A DNA stretch of 64,000 bases. Source: Pyricularia pennisetigena (lineage: Eukaryota; Ascomycota; Sordariomycetes; Magnaporthales; Pyriculariaceae). The stretch covers positions 1,224,549 to 1,288,548 of the forward strand of contig NW_021940920.1 in the NCBI RefSeq assembly GCF_004337985.1, written 5' to 3'. The notes under the pieces were generated by a model. It saw nothing but the letters and a program-made list of their open reading frames with translations, did not search any database and had not been told where the DNA came from. This document shows positions 40,949-51,673 of this stretch, piece after piece. The stretch's first letter is position 1. The number at the start of each line of letters is the position of its first letter. Position numbers and translations under genes: made by a program.

Positions 40949-43672
40949 TGTCGGTGCAGTTACAAAAACAGGCCAACGCGGCCGCAGCGGCCGCCGCTAG
41001 CCGAGGCGATGGCGTCGCAATTCCGGCGGCTAGCCCGACCCAAGTTACCGATGCGATCACCCAAGTTGCGGAGTCGCCGGCTTTACAAAACCGAGCCGGT
41101 GATAGCGAAAGCCCGTACATTCAGGCTCACCAAGATACGCCTGTGGCATGGCAGCTGTTGGACAAAGATGCGGTAGCATTGGCAAAATCGCAGAACAAGC
41201 TCATCTTCATGAACATTGGGTTCAAGGCCTGTCATTGTAGGTGCAAGCAACACTGAATTTCAGCAGGGAGGATGTTCACTGACGTTAGGCTGGCTTCTGT
41301 GTCAGACTGCCGACTCACAACCCAAGAATCTTTTCGCAATAAAAATGTCGCAGCTCTGCTCAATTCGTCCTTCATACCAATAATTGTGGACCGCGAAGAA
41401 AGACCCGACATCGACAGCATATACATGAACTATATCCAAGCCGTCAACAGCGCGGGCGGCTGGCCATTGAATGTTTTCCTGACTCCCGAGCTTGAGCCGG
41501 TTTTCGGAGGGACGTACTGGCCTGGACCCGGACGTAGCACCTCGTCCGCAGTAGAGGATGGAGAAGAGCCTCTAGACTTTCTCGGTATTCTCAAGAAACT
41601 GCAGAAGGTATGGACAGAACAGGAGGCCAAATGTCGGAAGGAAGCGCAAGATATAGTGCTGCAGCTGCGTGAGTTTGCAGCCGAGGGAACCATGGGCGTG
41701 GGCAGCACGGAGAAGGCCCTTTCAGGAGCAGCCACCGGCACGACGGTTAATGTATCCACGGGGGTCCCGGCGTCTACCCTGTCGGCTGAAACCCCCACAA
41801 AACCGGCCACTTCATCTCCTCTAGCAACGGATCTCGATGTCGATCTTGACCAGCTGGAAGAAGCCTATGCCAACATATCCAGGACCTTTGACCGCGTCAG
41901 TGGTGGCTTCAACTTATCGCCCAAGTTCCCTACGCCGCCAAAACTGTCTTTCCTTCTGCGTTTGGCTCACCTACCCCCTGAGGTGGGTGATATCGTTGGT
42001 GGTCCGGAAGAAGTTGAGAAGGCTACGCACATGGCACTTGCTACATTACGCGCATTGCGGGATGGAGGCTTGAGAGACCACATTGGTGCTGGTTTCCACC
42101 GATATAGTGTCACAGCGGACTGGTCTGTTCCGCACTTTGAAAAGATGATCGCGGATAATGCACTGCTTCTTGGCGTGTATTTGGACGCCTGGCTAGGACA
42201 GGCAGCCAAGGAGGGAAGAACTCCGACGCTGGACGACGAGTTTGCCGACGTCGTACTCGAGCTGGGCGACTACCTGGGCAACACCGGCTCTGAGATTGGG
42301 TCGAGTTCAATACGCCAGGGCTCTCTACTGGCCACGAGTGAGGCATCAGACTCTTATCAAAGGAAGAGTGATAAGCATATGCGCGAAGGAGCGTTTTACC
42401 TCTGGACTAGGAGAGAATTCGATGCCACTGTCAGCAGCACAGAAGAAGGTGATTTGACTAATGGGAAGCACGACGGTGAATTGTACGCGCGTGTGGCAGC
42501 TGCATACTGGAACGTCAAGGAACACGGCAATATCCCCGAGGAGCAAGACCCTAACGACGAGTTTATCAACCAAAACGTCCTGCGCGTAGTCAAGACGCCT
42601 GCAGAGCTCAACACATCATTCGGTATCGCTGTCGACGAAGTCAACCAAATTCTAGCCCAGGCGAAGAAAAAGCTCAGGGCCCGGAGAGATATCGAACGTG
42701 TGCGTCCAGACGTGGACGAGAAGCAGGTCGTTGCATACAACGCAATGGCCATCTCAGCTCTGGCTAGGGCTGGTGCTGTACTCCGGTCAACTGGTCTGGA
42801 CAAGACTCGGGGAGGCACATGGATAAAGAGTGCCGAGCAAGCGGCAAGAGACATAAAAGCCAAACTGTTTGATCAAGAGACAGGAAAACTCAGCAGGCAT
42901 TGGTTTAGGAACCAAAAGAGCTCAACGGATGCACTTGCTGAAGACTACGCGTTCCTTATTGAGGCATTGCTGGACCTGTACGAGGCGACTGGGGATGAGA
43001 GTGCTCATTTGGACTGGGCACAGCAGCTCCAAGGTAAGACCTTGATCCGACCTAACCCCACTGACTGTATTTCTAACTTTTACATCTGTAGACAAACAAA
43101 TCGGATTGTTCTACGACCATGTGGCGGCTCCGTCTGGTCAAAGTATTGACTCTGAGGCGGCAAAGACTCGATCTGGTTCAGGCGGATTCTATTCGACGGT
43201 CGAGGGCGCACCAAATGTCATTCTGAGGCTGAAGGATGGCATGGACACTTCGCAGCCATCAACAAATGCCGTCTCGGCTTCGAATCTCTTCCGGCTGGCC
43301 CTGATTCTCAATAATTTGGAAAGCAGCACCAATGGAACGAAGACTGCAAGGCAGTACGACTACGATACCCTGGCACGAGAAACCATCAAAGCCTTCGAGG
43401 TGGAGATGCTGCAATATCCATTCCTGTTCACCGGGCTGCTGATCTCGGTCGTGAGCGCGCGGCTAGGAGGCCAGGCGACCTTTGCCGACGTCGGACAAGG
43501 CCTTGGAGTTGAAGATGCCTCGAACATCATAGCGCGAGAATTTGCCTGCAAGCCCAGAGGTGGGCTTCGGGCCCTTTGCATCAAGAGAAAGGATGCCGTT
43601 TCTGAGGGAGTCAACGTTGGAGTGTCTGGGATTATTGGTGGTGTTGAGCAGCTGAAGACGGGTGAGCACTGA
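40945..43672 (+). CDS. SPATA20/YyaL-type thioredoxin-domain protein (DUF255)
   Basis: A thioredoxin-like domain followed by an alpha/alpha six-barrel-like region, a family found from bacteria (YyaL) to human SPATA20/SSP411. Three exons: 40945-41236, 41306-43033, 43092-43672, giving 866 residues. The first splice creates the C-x-x-C motif C96-H-Y-C99 in FKACHYCRLTTQESF; bacterial members have CHWC. VDREERPDIDSIYMNYIQ, GGWPLNVFLTPELEPVFGGT and YWPGP complete the thioredoxin part (about 60-210). Further on are the family marks GGFNLSPKFPTPPKL, DHIGAGFHRYSVTADWSVPH, FEKMIADNALLLGVYLDAW and DEKQVVAYNAMAISALARAG. The biochemical role of this family is not well established. The start could be either of two adjacent ATGs. 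The last seven codons may differ if a further intron (GTGAGC at 43662) is used. Confidence 0.9.
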
Positions 43673-45155
43673 AACGAAAGAGCTTATAGCCATTCATGAT
43701 TCTGACCGGGATTCTTTTTTCACAGTTTCTTCTCTGCTTTCTAGCTGGTTTCGTGGGTTTGGCATTTGATGTTTTGACTATTAGTTCTGTATATAACCAC
43801 TTCTGTTCGTTGATAGTTCAGCTATCGGGTCATAGGGGAGGTTCAGGAGTTGATGATTCATTTAGATACTGTTTGGCTTTTGTCGTTTAATCTAGTTTCA
43901 ACCGGCCGCTGGGGACGGAAATACCTCTGAGAGATACTAATAGGTGAGGTGTGACTTGGGATCTAATGCAGGACAAAGCCAATCGGTCATCACACAAGGA
44001 GTTGCATGCATGGCGTGTTTATATAGATACCTTGAGTATGTTTTCTATGTCTGTTGCGTCAAGTATCTACGTCGAGAAACCATTTGTTTAGCCACGTAAC
44101 GCAGAGAATTGAAAGGGATGACAACTTGGAACACAACTTCTTGCCTCACATACATGATCACACGGAAATAAGTATTTAGCAAGCAGTGTCATGTTATTGA
44201 TTGAAGAAATTTACAAATTACTCACCCAGTAATGATTTTTTTGTGTCCTTTGAGAGATTCTATGTTGGAAAACAGAGCGATGGTTTGCTTCGATGGAGTA
44301 CAGTAAGGCGCTAACTGATCTCTCAGCTAAATGCATTCTTGTTCAGCTCCATCACCGTTTTTGGGGTAAAGAGCTGCCGAAATTTTGCTCCCCCAACTGT
44401 CCGGCACTCATGTTGCACGCAGCCGGGGAACAAGAAACAAAAAGCCAGCCGCCATGAACAGAGCACGAATATTACTATACTTGGCTCCCGAAACCAAGAT
44501 CTTGGGTGCGCTCAGCCTCAACGACGGGATGACACCCACCCAATCACAACTTGCAGACAGTTGATCTTCTGGGGCTTCACATAGCACGCCCGGGTACGCT
44601 ACCAGATTTGTGTTGTGGTAGGATCGAAAAAAAGAAGAAAAAAAAAAACACATGCCAGAAGTTTATCCTGTCCCTATTCGATTCAATCTTTTTCTGCAAT
44701 GACTACTGGGGCTTGGTGTATGTACACTGGCGGTACTGATTTCGGGTAGAGCTCCCTTTCTGTGCTAGTACGCATGCACACACAAGAGATCTTGGGTAGT
44801 GCTTGTCTCGGCTAGATGCTGATCGTGACGATGCCGGCAATCCTTTGAAGTCGTCTAAGGGTAGTTTGGGGGGCGGAAAATGGAGTCATGCCGTACTATA
44901 CTGCTATGTTTAGAGCTTTCAGCTTTTCCCAAGTGCACACCGACGGTGGTTTTTTGGTAAACATGGGTTGCCGTTTTCCAAAATGCGATATAAAAAGAGC
45001 AGTTTTCCTGTCGATATCCAAGCGACAAGATCATACACAAGCCATCAGCACAAGAGACACAAGCAACAAAAGCATCTGTCACAACTCCATATCTCTTATA
45101 AGCATCTCAAAGTTCCAAAGACGCTCTCATCATACCAAAAACAAAGCCCATCAAA
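43673..45155. other. Intergenic region, no gene seen
   Basis: About 1.5 kb between two plus-strand genes. It is AT-rich, with short A tracts (44628-44650) and no domain-bearing open frame. The last 170 bases are the promoter of the secreted precursor. Confidence 0.55.
44989..44996 (+). promoter_or_regulatory. TATA box of the secreted cysteine-rich precursor
   Basis: TATAAAAA lies 160 bases before the start codon at 45156, at a distance that leaves an A/C-rich leader (CAAGCGACAAGATCATACAC) of typical length. A clear TATA box is uncommon among the genes in this window and fits an inducible gene. Confidence 0.55.
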
Positions 45156-46219
45156 ATGGCACGCACACAAGCCCTGCTGACCCTTGTCCTTGCCATCCTC
45201 TCCCCCTTGGCAACAGGGACGCCAACCCTGCCGACTCAAGACCCGTCCCTGGCCCAGTTCGAAGAGCGCTTCGTCAACTCGCTTCCCTACACGTCCGACA
45301 ACGCAACCACGCTCCGACTGGTGGGCTTCAAGCGCATGGCGCTGCCGGCGGCCGACGCGGCGGCGTTTGAGCAGGCGTGGAACGACCCGCCGTCCGAGTG
45401 GCGGCGGCGGGATTCGGATTCGGCGGCGACGACGACGGGTCGTCACGAGGAGCACTTTTGGTACGACCGCGCCAGGAGGGAGGTCAGGGTGTACTTTCCG
45501 GTCGAGGGGGCGCTGCTGAGGAGGGGTGGTGGTGGCGGTGGCGGTGGTGCAGAACAAGGGCACGGGGACGGGTTTGTCGAGGCCGACGGGCTGGGGCAGA
45601 TTGTGGGCATAGGAGAGGTGGTGAAGAGGGATGTTGATGGTGAGGGGAGGGCCAGGGCTGTGGTTGGGAGGAGGGTGACGGATCAGGTGTCGGGAGTTGA
45701 GGGGAATGTCATCCGTGATGGTATCATGTACGTCTTTCCCCCTTTTCTTTTGTCGTATTTTGCTTTCATAATTGGCGGCATGTTACTGACACGGCGCAAA
45801 AACAAAACAGATACCTCGAAACCCCAGCCCTGCCAACTCGGCACCTGGATGAACGCACGACCATCTACGATTTTGGCATCAAGTCGCTAGACCAAGACAG
45901 CCACGGCCACGACCATGGCCACGAGCACGAGCAGAACCAAGGGCAGGGCGGTCCCAACCTCGCCAAGCGTGCCGACGGGAAGAAGGGATGCCTTGAGAAC
46001 CACAAGGGAAAGAACTGCAGCAAGGCGTACGGTATCGACCAGGGCCGCTGCCCGATGAACCCCAATACGTGCATGGACTACAACGGCTGGAAGACGGACT
46101 GCAAAAAGGGCACCACGACCAAGTTTGGCATCCCGACTTTGAGCAAAGCCGTCAAGTTTCTGGGCAGCGACTGCTCTGTCAGCATGGCGAGGGGTCATTG
46201 CTGGAACGAGGTCATGTGA
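45156..46219 (+). CDS. Secreted cysteine-rich precursor with Kex2-type site (effector-like)
   Basis: Two exons, 45156-45727 and 45811-46219 (donor GTACGT, acceptor AAACAG), giving 326 residues. The signal peptide is about 1-21 (LLTLVLAILSPLATG). The middle region has no known domain; it includes an eight-glycine run near residue 130 and a His-rich patch (SHGHDHGHEHEQ) near residue 225. A Lys-Arg pair at 243-244 (NLAKR) is a likely Kex2 site that would release an 82-residue C-terminal peptide. All seven cysteines of the protein lie in that peptide (C251, C260, C271, C278, C288, C312, C321). No cysteine occurs before the KR site. This is the layout of processed secreted peptides and effectors. 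I do not recognise the fold; the odd cysteine number leaves one unpaired unless it dimerises. Confidence 0.8.
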
Positions 46220-46887
46220 AGTGGTAGATTGGCGATGATGGGTATGGTGTTTGCTGTGGTTGTAAAGAATATCGGGCCATTAAAAACAGACACAAATCTC
46301 AGAGCGACACGTATTTGGCGCAAAATAAATCCTAGCAGTAGTCGTTGAAGCAACGCTCGTCAATTCATACACCACCCCTATCGCACCGTTTTGCTGTGAT
46401 CATGACCCGAATTTGATGCTAACGTTAGTTTGAATGAGTTAGAGACGTTTACTTGTGGGTTTTGCTGCAATATTATCTCTGTCGCCGCAACACCTGAATT
46501 TGTAGTGAGGTTGTCGTCACAATCACGTGATAGACATTTAATCTACAACAACTTTAATTGACATCGCGTCATAGGGGTTCTCCAGCGCGAGGAGGGGTAC
46601 CAAAAAATAATTCAAACCATTTTGTCGCGTTTTTGCCCCGCACGCCCATTTGGATTATCAAGCAACTTTTTTTTTTCTTGTTGTTTCTAAGCAACCCAAT
46701 CGTTACTAACGTTGGCCGTTTATAGCTGCTAGCCGTTGTTTATAAATCCCAACTTCTACTTCCCTGACTGATTCCATATATTCGCGACCAATACAAATAC
46801 AGGAAAACTTGCAACATACTCCTACTTCTTCAGTGCAGCTCCTGAACCAGACCTCGACTATAGCTCCATCAATATTTAGTCGCCATA
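46220..46887. other. Intergenic region, no gene seen
   Basis: 668 bases between two plus-strand genes, AT-rich, holding the SQT1 promoter. No gene or RNA was recognised. Confidence 0.55.
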
Positions 46888-48423
46888 ATGTCTTCCTCAA
46901 AACAGCCTCACCAGGAGGATCACCCCGATTCAGAGCCTGAAATGCTCGCCGAGGATGATGCTCTCGAAGAAATTGACGCATCCGAGGACGTCGACGTTCC
47001 TATGGAGAGCGACGACGAGGAGGAGCCCGAGGAGATCAACCTGCACAACGACAGCGTCGCCTACTTTGACCAACACAAGGACTCGGTTTTCGCCATTGCA
47101 CAACATCCAACCCGCCCATCACTGATCGCAACAGGTGGATCCGAAGGAGACTCGGACGACGCGCCCGGCAAGGGCTACGTCTTTGACACGGCACACGTTC
47201 CCCAGCGCCCCCTATTACCACCAAACTTCAGCGGCGAGCCTCCGAACCCCCCGGTCGCGCTGGACCGTCTGTTTGAGATAGATGGGCATACCGACAGCAT
47301 CAATGCTCTGGCTTTCACGTACCCCGAGGGCGAGTACCTCTTGAGCGGAGGTATGGACGGCAAGCTGCGCGCGTACTCGGTCAAGGCGGCACCATTACAA
47401 CCGGGAGCCGCGTCAAGCACGCCGGCCGCGCAGATCAGCTTCCTTGCCGAGTCCCAAGAGGTTCCCGAAATCAACTTCCTGTCCCCCTGCCCCAACGGCG
47501 CAGCACACCCTAACGTCGTGGCCCTTGGTGCATCTGACGGCTCCGTCTGGGTGTACCAGGTCGACGGCAGCTCCGACCCGGCGCTGCAGATCCTTCAGTC
47601 ATATTTCCTCCACACCGGTCCCGCGACGGCATGCGCCTGGACCCCCGACGGCGAGATGCTAGCCACCGTATCCGAGGACGGCAGCCTTTACGTCTGGGAC
47701 GTCTTTGGAACTGCCTCGGCTGCCGGCCTCAAAGCCAGCGACAATGGAATGAGCGTCCTGGCCCTCACATCAGCAGATCAACGATTCGAAGTCGAAGGTG
47801 GCCTTTACAGTGTGTCAATCTCCCCCACCGGGGCTGTCCTAGCCGTTGGAGGCGCAGGAGGCGCCATCAAGGTTGTCAGCCTCCCGCGGATAGATAAGAA
47901 CACGAGCGCGCAGGCCGGTAAGCGCCGCGGCGGCGCGGCCAGCAACGCCATAGAGGGCGGGCAAATCCTCGCCAGCCTCCACGCACAGGGCGACGGCGTC
48001 GAGACGCTCTCCTTCTCGCAGCCTGGCGCGGCGGGCGGCACCGGCACGCTGCTCGCGGCCGGCTCGGTCGACGGCTCGATCGCCATATACGACGCGGCGC
48101 GGAACTTCCAGGTCCGCAGGCTGATCAATGGCGCGCATGGCGAGTTCAGTGTCGTCAAGGTCGAGTTTGTCAAGGCGAGCCCGCACCTCCTCACGTCGTG
48201 CGGCATGGACGGCGTAGTCAGGAGGTGGGATGCCAGGGGAGGTGTCACAGCGGGCAGCCAGCAGCAGACCCAGACGGGTCAGGCCGGTGGCCTGCTCAAG
48301 GAGTGGAGGGGACACAGGGGCGATGGAGAGGGCGGTGGCGTCCTGGGATTTGTTCAAGGCGAGGCTGGCGAGAGGATCGCCACGGCTGGCGATGATGGTG
48401 TAGTGTTGGTTTTCGAGGCATAG
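46888..48423 (+). CDS. SQT1: WD40 ribosome-assembly chaperone Sqt1 (AAMP-like)
   Basis: Cytoplasmic WD40 beta-propeller that binds nascent uL16/Rpl10 and loads it on 60S subunits; the animal relative is AAMP. A single exon of 511 residues. The first 50 residues are very acidic (AEDDALEEIDASEDVDVPME), as in Sqt1. WD repeats follow, with visible blades VFAIAQHPTRPSLIATGGSE, GHTDSINALAFTYPEGEYLL, ATACAWTPDGEMLATVSEDG then LYVWD, LYSVSISPTGAVLAVGG and HLLTSCGMDGVVRRWDARGG. The propeller closes with GERIATAGDDGVVLVFEA. Some loops are long and Gly/Ala-rich (about 345-395). Identification rests on the acidic N-terminus plus the propeller; a more distant WD40 relative is possible but less likely. Confidence 0.88.
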   Translation: MSSSKQPHQEDHPDSEPEMLAEDDALEEIDASEDVDVPMESDDEEEPEEINLHNDSVAYFDQHKDSVFAIAQHPTRPSLIATGGSEGDSDDAPGKGYVFDTAHVPQRPLLPPNFSGEPPNPPVALDRLFEIDGHTDSINALAFTYPEGEYLLSGGMDGKLRAYSVKAAPLQPGAASSTPAAQISFLAESQEVPEINFLSPCPNGAAHPNVVALGASDGSVWVYQVDGSSDPALQILQSYFLHTGPATACAWTPDGEMLATVSEDGSLYVWDVFGTASAAGLKASDNGMSVLALTSADQRFEVEGGLYSVSISPTGAVLAVGGAGGAIKVVSLPRIDKNTSAQAGKRRGGAASNAIEGGQILASLHAQGDGVETLSFSQPGAAGGTGTLLAAGSVDGSIAIYDAARNFQVRRLINGAHGEFSVVKVEFVKASPHLLTSCGMDGVVRRWDARGGVTAGSQQQTQTGQAGGLLKEWRGHRGDGEGGGVLGFVQGEAGERIATAGDDGVVLVFEA

Positions 48424-48694
48424 CGGTCGGTCCTTTGAATGCAAAAGATTGATGACATGAAATTTGCCGCTCATGCTAAGTGCTCGACTTTTCGTCATTC
48501 TATGCTAACATGATTTTGAAAATGCATGCCCGAACAGTGCTGTGTCTAGGTGTATAATTACAAAAGGAGAAGAAAAAAAAGATCAAATCTGGCAATTCAC
48601 CGCTGGAACGCCACAGCCTCCCCTTTCCTACAACTTTCATTTATTCCCCAAGTACGTTTTGCCAGGCTCTGCCCAGCGCAAAGGCCCTGAACTG

Positions 48695-49505
48695 AACATC
48701 CCCTGAACTCGACCGTGGCCATGAGCACCTTGGCGCGGTCCCAACCCTCCTGGGCGCGGTCCACGTCGCTCCCGTCGCCGTTGATGTCGCTGTTGCTGCT
48801 GGAATTGCCGATGCCGGGGATATATACTCCCACTGCGCGACGATGCGCTGCTGGTGCACGTACGTCCGCAGCTGCCCGTCCTCGGTCATGACGTCGATGG
48901 GGTCGTTGAGGTCGAAGCTGGAGCGCACGAGCAGGCGTGCCGCTCTGACAGCTAGACCAGGTACCCCGTCGTGCAGATAATGAACTTGGATCGATACACG
49001 ACGCGCTTCTGGTTGAGCGGCTCGGCGACCCGATCCCAGGTGAAGTTGGTGCTTTGGGCGTCCGGGTCGTCGTACACGACAAAGTTCGCCTCTGGATGTG
49101 TCGAAACAGTGGCACAGGGATGGGATATCCCAGATGCCGGAGCGCGCGAGCCAGGGGCCGTCCAGGTCTTCCTCAGACACACGATCCGGGTTGTCCATTT
49201 TCCAGCAGCTCGCGAAATCCGCCGTTGAGCCGCCCCATGATCGGGCGCAGGTTGACGTCCCACCCGGCGTCCGACTCCAGCACCAGCAGGGCCTGGATCT
49301 GCTTGTCCAGAATGTGCTGCCAGACGTCTGTGCGGGCGCGCCAGCAGCCCTTTTCGCCGTCCTTGAGCTTCCCCTGGCTTCTCCGTCGGCGGCATGCCCC
49401 TTGTCGTTTTGGACTTGCGATATTTCGCCGCCTGGGGAAGCGCGTGACGTCGATGCCTGAGGGGTGCGCCTGGATCGCCATGGCGTCGAACCGATCGTGG
49501 CGGTA
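48695..49505 (-). pseudogene. Glycosyltransferase family 25-like pseudogene (multiple frameshifts)
   Basis: Read on minus, GT25 (LPS-type glycosyltransferase) segments follow in the right order but in changing frames. They are RHDRFDAMAIQAHPSGIDVT, then GEKGCWRARTDVWQHILDKQ and ALLVLESDAGWDVNLRPIMG in one frame. YDDPDAQSTNFTWDRVAEPL and VYRSKFIICTTGYLV, ending in a stop, are in a second. ARLLVRSSFDLNDPIDVMTE and YVHQQRIVAQWEYI are in a third, and GIGNSSSNSDIN in another. At least four frame changes and a stop occur in about 800 bases, while no neighbouring gene has any, so this is decay rather than sequencing error. The base composition stays GC-rich, with no sign of heavy C-to-T (RIP) mutation. 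No frame-corrected product is implied. Confidence 0.8.
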
Positions 49506-49984
49506 ATGGTGCCTGGAGTTTTACCACCCCGCGGGATGCATCCTACTGCTACCGATTCCCCGCTGCTGCGATGACTCCAGACATGCCGCCGGCCGGGCGC
49601 GCCAACTGATGCCAATGATCAAATGCTGACCACTCACCTCTGCCACATGTAACTGGCAAGTTGGGTAACGTAGCTAGCTTAGGCCCGTCACTTTTGTTTT
49701 CTTAGAGCTTCGGCTCCGACTGTACCCTATCCTATCTGCTATTAACATCTCGAACACTCGCAAGTTATCTCCTGTCCTTACTGTTCAGGATGTACTGCCG
49801 TGTTTGCATTGAGACGCTCCGCGACCTCCGCCGGGGAGTTCTGATCCACCACCTATGCAAAGTACTCAATCAATTAAATGCCCAATAACTAGCCATATAT
49901 CATCAAGGCCGAATGCGGTACAGCCTGCTATTTTGCGTTGGCACCCCCTGCGCCCGCCCTGAACCGCCCATCTCTCACTTCCTA

Positions 49985-50485
49985 CTGCCGTAATGGCGTA
50001 AAACGGATTATTGAGGAGATGTTGTTGGCCTCGAGGTAGTCGAAAACCGGCTGCGCGACCCGGATGTAGGATTGCAGCATGTAGTCGGGCACAAGCATGT
50101 GGGTCATGCTCAGCTGCGGTGTCGGCCGCATGATGTAGGAATAGAGGCCGGCGCCGGTCTAGTTGAAGAATTCGTCTTATGACCTTCTCACGCCCTTCCA
50201 GAATCGATCGTTGTTGTTTTTGGACGCGTCGAACGTCTACCTGACTGTCACTACCTTCATCTATGGGTGCGCGCGGACAATGAACGAAACGATCCGACAC
50301 GAAAACGTCCCACCACCGCCGCTACGATACCCCTAAGCAGGTCGGGGTTTCCGTCGTCAGAGGCGGCCCGCAGCCAGCCGTCAACAGTCACAAGCTGGAA
50401 CGCCACGATGTGATATTCGTCCGTTGCGTATATGCCGGCGAGGGGGTTTTGGCCTCCGCAAGTATTAATGCCAACCGTATACGTG
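49985..50485 (-). pseudogene. FAD-linked oxidoreductase pseudogene (berberine-bridge-like)
   Basis: Minus-strand segments match the FAD-binding (PCMH/BBE) oxidase family in order. CGGQNPLAGIYATDEYHIVA, FQLVTVDGWLRAASDDGNPD and LLRGI are in one frame. GGGGTFSCRIVSFIVRAHP then a stop is in the next. NNNDRFWKGVRRS, stop, DEFFN, stop and TGAGLYSYIMRPTPQ lead on to RVAQPVFDYLEANNIS. So there is at least one frameshift and three in-frame stops. The N-terminal half, with the FAD His/Cys attachment motifs, is not found upstream. It is adjacent to the GT25 pseudogene and on the same strand. Confidence 0.72.
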
Positions 50486-51673
50486 GGCGTAGACACATGC
50501 ACAAGATTCATTGTTGACAAAATTTTTGTGACCTTCGTGAGACTAAACATGAATTCTTCGACCGCTCTGAAGCATGGCACCGAAGCAGAAATCGACATTA
50601 GTTGCTGCGCCTTGCCCCTGACCAGATTCGACACCCCGCTGCTCTTTCTCCGATTCAGCAAAGTGACAGACAATTAAATACATACCTTGCAAGAACTGAC
50701 AGTCCGTGGGAAATTGCCGATAGTAAAAGACCTTTTCCCGCTCGAGGATATTTCTGCTTTGCTGGGCATATATCGTTTTGGGGTTGTAGGTCTAAACGCA
50801 TGTCCAAGGTATGTCACATCAGCCCATACCGTGTGGCTCAACCTGGTGCTTCGTGCCGTGGTATCCTCTCCGGCATCTCAAATGCCGGTGACCTCATCGT
50901 GCCAGCGACCTTACATAGCGACGCCAGACCCCAAGCCTTGTATATCGGTATCGACAACTGCACGCAAGCTCATGTTTACTGACCGGGCGAAAGGGTCAAA
51001 ATTTGCCGACAGTCGCCATGCATTTCCAGCTGTTCATAGTGCGCATCCTAGCCTGCCGTCTGAACCACGCCCTTAACACTCTGTTCTCCTCTGTTACATG
51101 CAGAACCAGATTAGCAGAGGCGAGGGCGACTAGTGCTGCAACAGCTCCAGCGGCAAGTCTAGCCCCTGTCGAAAGCACGGTTTTGTTGTTCACTGTCGAC
51201 GACTACATCTTTATCACCCACCCCCAATGTCCCTCAGCTGCCCTTTACAATGGGTAGAGGCTGCGAGCTCGCGTCATTGGGGGCGGAGAATTCATCTTAT
51301 TGTTCCTTCTCAGCATCGGCGGCCACCAGGTATACGGCAACTTGGCGGGATTGGCCACCGACCACAGGCTGAAACTCGTCGGCGTCGTAGCTTACCATCA
51401 GGTACGAGTTGCCGCGGTGAATTGGATCCCCAGCTGCTGAATCAAGTGCAAAGTTTCGGCCTGTTATGTTGGCGACGTGATCTCCGGTTATCTTGGTCTC
51501 CTCTCTTGTGGTTGCTAGACTCTCTGGTCAATTTCCAACCGTACAGCATGGCGGTCGTCAAGTTTGATGATCATTACGCGGGCATATCTGCTTACGAAAC
51601 AAAGGGTGTTTATCATTCAACAGGTCGGCCTTGTTTGGAAGAGGCTGTGAAATCAGAAAAGATACCGTTGTGC
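50486..51673. other. Degraded intergenic sequence
   Basis: Both strands have open frames of 60-150 codons with no recognised domain. The stretch probably contains the lost 5' part of the FAD oxidoreductase or unrelated decayed sequence. Confidence 0.4.

Noticed and set aside
48597..49615. 324-codon open frame on minus considered as an intact gene
   Set aside because: Most of it is out of frame with the GT25 blocks; only short parts match, so it is a chance frame across a pseudogene.
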